Positions 45,463-46,402 of a DNA stretch of 46,402 nucleotides are shown one piece after another. The stretch comes from Acidobacteriota bacterium. GTDB lineage: Bacteria > Acidobacteriota > Terriglobia > Terriglobales > Acidobacteriaceae. The translations under genes were made by a program, and so were the position numbers. Location of the stretch: NCBI GenBank assembly GCA_003225555.1, contig QIAM01000102.1:1-46402 (forward strand), written 5' to 3'. The notes under the pieces were generated by a model. It worked only from the letters and a program-made list of their open reading frames with translations, had not been told where the DNA came from and made no database searches. Numbering within the stretch: position 1 is the first letter of the stretch; every line of letters begins with the position of its first letter.

Positions 45463-45787
45463 TGCAAAATATACGATACAATCGCATATTTTGCCAACAC
45501 TTTGCCGATTGCCCGAGTGGCACTAAGACTTCCGCTAATTGGGCTTGCTCGGCTTCCAGTTGGGCCCACCGGCGGCAAAGCTTGGCTTTTCCGAATGATG
45601 TGCCAGGCTTCGACTCCGCGGCTGGGAATGCAGGTTTCTTCTCGTAGATTCTGGCCAATGCTTGGTGCGCCGCCGAGCTATTCGCCAAGAACTCGACCTG
45701 TTGCCGGTATGCAAGCCGCGAGAGTCGAACAAAGCGGGAAAGCTTGGTGCCGTGGGATTGTCGAAAGGGAACTAGCAAACGGTTCAT
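45275..45787 (-). CDS. hypothetical small protein of unknown function, doubtful
   Basis: A 170-codon frame starts at an ATG preceded by AAGGAG with an 8-nt spacer, a good ribosome site. The first 95 residues are basic and helical (LSRFVRLSRLAYRQQVEFLA, ARIYEKKPAFP, RWAQLEAEQAQLAEVLV) without a recognised domain. The last 60 codons run over the DUF4143 remnant in a different frame and are probably not real coding. It may be an accessory gene whose 3' end was replaced when the DUF4143 fragment arrived, or a spurious frame. Confidence 0.25.
   Translation of the reverse strand: MNRLLVPFRQSHGTKLSRFVRLSRLAYRQQVEFLANSSAAHQALARIYEKKPAFPAAESKPGTSFGKAKLCRRWAQLEAEQAQLAEVLVPLGQSAKCWQNMRLYRIFCTYSVRGSSSAVTGGRCRLGNICFRPTSGPRTPRRRHRQPLLLARSNPRSRLCGGYGWTPGTV
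45464..45494. repeat. 31-bp near-perfect inverted repeat
   Basis: The arms GCAAAATATACGAT (45464-45477) and ATCGCATATTTTGC (45481-45494) match at 13 of 14 positions around a 3-bp centre ACA. It is AT-rich against a GC-rich background. It sits exactly where DUF4143 homology begins, so it is either a regulator's operator left from another promoter, or a recombination or insertion scar. Confidence 0.7.
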
Positions 45788-45917
45788 AGCATTCGCTCCT
45801 TAATCCCCGAATCAGTCGAGGAATGTTAGATGGCCTTATCGGCCAATGACTTCGTCATGCGCTTCTGCGTATATCTACCCTCGGTCCGGCGCTGCCATGA
45901 CCGAGAGCATCGCCGGT

Positions 45918-46402
45918 TTAGAACTTGAGGCTCAACAGGTACTGAATCAGGTCACCCTTCTCGCTGTCGGTGAGCCCGAGGTTCATGCAGTTGTCGTAGT
46001 GGTTGACTACGGCATTCAGATCAGCGAAGCGTCCATCGTGATAGAAGCCGCCGGTGAAGTGGGTAGAGAGCGCGCCAATGGGCGAAGTGCGATAGCGCAT
46101 GTCCGGCCCACGGTTTGCTTGGAAGCTGTCAATACCGACATCGGAGGGCTGATGCAGATTCCATCCCGGCTCAGTCCATAGCGGTTCTGCGTGACAGTTG
46201 TTACATCCTGCCTTCCCGCTAAACAGCTCATCACCCCGTGCGGCAGCCGCCTTATCGAAAGGCACCGTCGGGTTCGGCGCGGGGATGGCTAATTGATAGA
46301 GCTGAAGAGCAGCAAGGTTGGAAGTGATCAGATCATCAGCCGGGTTGATGTGAGGCAAATCCCCAAAGCTGTTCGCAGCGGCAATTGGGAATGAATCGAA
46401 AT
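45918..46402 (-). CDS. cytochrome c peroxidase-like protein, 5' part beyond the window
   Basis: At least 161 residues of the C-terminus; the reading frame runs off the window edge, so the start is unknown. It has one heme c site (GKAGCNNCHAEPLW, CxxCH) and the C-terminal pattern of diheme cytochrome c peroxidases/MauG-like proteins (GALSTHFTGGFYHDGRFADL, TDSEKGDLIQYLLSL). It would reduce peroxide or oxidise a partner in the periplasm; the second heme would lie outside the window. It appears unrelated to the catabolic locus. Confidence 0.8.
   Translation of the reverse strand, partial: FDSFPIAAANSFGDLPHINPADDLITSNLAALQLYQLAIPAPNPTVPFDKAAAARGDELFSGKAGCNNCHAEPLWTEPGWNLHQPSDVGIDSFQANRGPDMRYRTSPIGALSTHFTGGFYHDGRFADLNAVVNHYDNCMNLGLTDSEKGDLIQYLLSLKF

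Noticed and set aside
45464..45494. dif-type Xer recombination site
   Set aside because: The length and 3-bp centre do not fit the 11-6-11 layout of known dif sites, and no Xer gene is nearby.
1..46402. CRISPR array, tRNA or rRNA genes, prophage
   Set aside because: No regularly spaced repeats, cloverleaf-like sequence, ribosomal RNA segment or phage structural gene was noticed on reading.

Overview
The window looks like a chromosomal segment of a soil or sediment Acidobacteriota-type bacterium. The base composition is moderately high in GC. There is a roughly 1,240-residue TonB-dependent receptor with an N-terminal carboxypeptidase-regulatory-like domain, and many secreted or Tat-exported enzymes, as is typical of that phylum. 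The assignment is inferred from gene content and was not tested by any search.

Layout. Positions 1-2700 hold group II intron material: a maturase/reverse transcriptase gene split by a +1 frameshift, followed by two domain V hairpins 565 bp apart. Next is a secreted beta-propeller (BNR/sialidase-like) protein at 2857-4035. A minus-strand block (11523 to 4315) encodes NagB, an ACS-type MFS transporter and, behind its own promoter, an enolase-superfamily N-acylamino-acid racemase-like protein, a DapA/NanA-type lyase, a dihydroorotate-dehydrogenase-like flavoprotein and a second MFS transporter. A secreted M28 peptidase (11698-13761) diverges from nagB. A tightly packed nine-gene minus-strand operon (27172 to 13812) encodes a Tat-type Gfo/Idh/MocA oxidoreductase, a tandem acetyl-xylan-esterase-like protein, a secreted alpha/alpha-toroid protein, an M55 D-aminopeptidase, a GH42-like glycosidase, a xylose-isomerase-like TIM barrel, an Old Yellow Enzyme, a second DapA-type lyase and a second M55 peptidase. 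On the plus strand (27482-38131) are an amidohydrolase, a GntR/FadR-type regulator, the TonB receptor, a second Gfo/Idh/MocA protein, ApbE and a GH20-like hexosaminidase.

Downstream are a TPR protein, a sulfatase-fold/TPR fusion, an amino-acid permease, a D-threonine-aldolase-like PLP enzyme, a RidA-like remnant, a truncated DUF4143 ATPase gene with a 31-bp inverted repeat, and the end of a cytochrome c peroxidase-like gene.

How the genes may work together (inference): outer-membrane uptake (TonB receptor), exo-acting glycosidases and esterases, two D-aminopeptidases, an M28 peptidase, NagB, two aldolase/lyases, a racemase and three inner-membrane carriers look like one catabolic regulon for a polymer containing amino sugars and D-amino acids, such as peptidoglycan fragments or a related glycopeptide. 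Similar short operator-like sequences at 11560, 27228 and 28602 suggest that the GntR regulator ties the blocks together. The true substrate cannot be read from the sequence.
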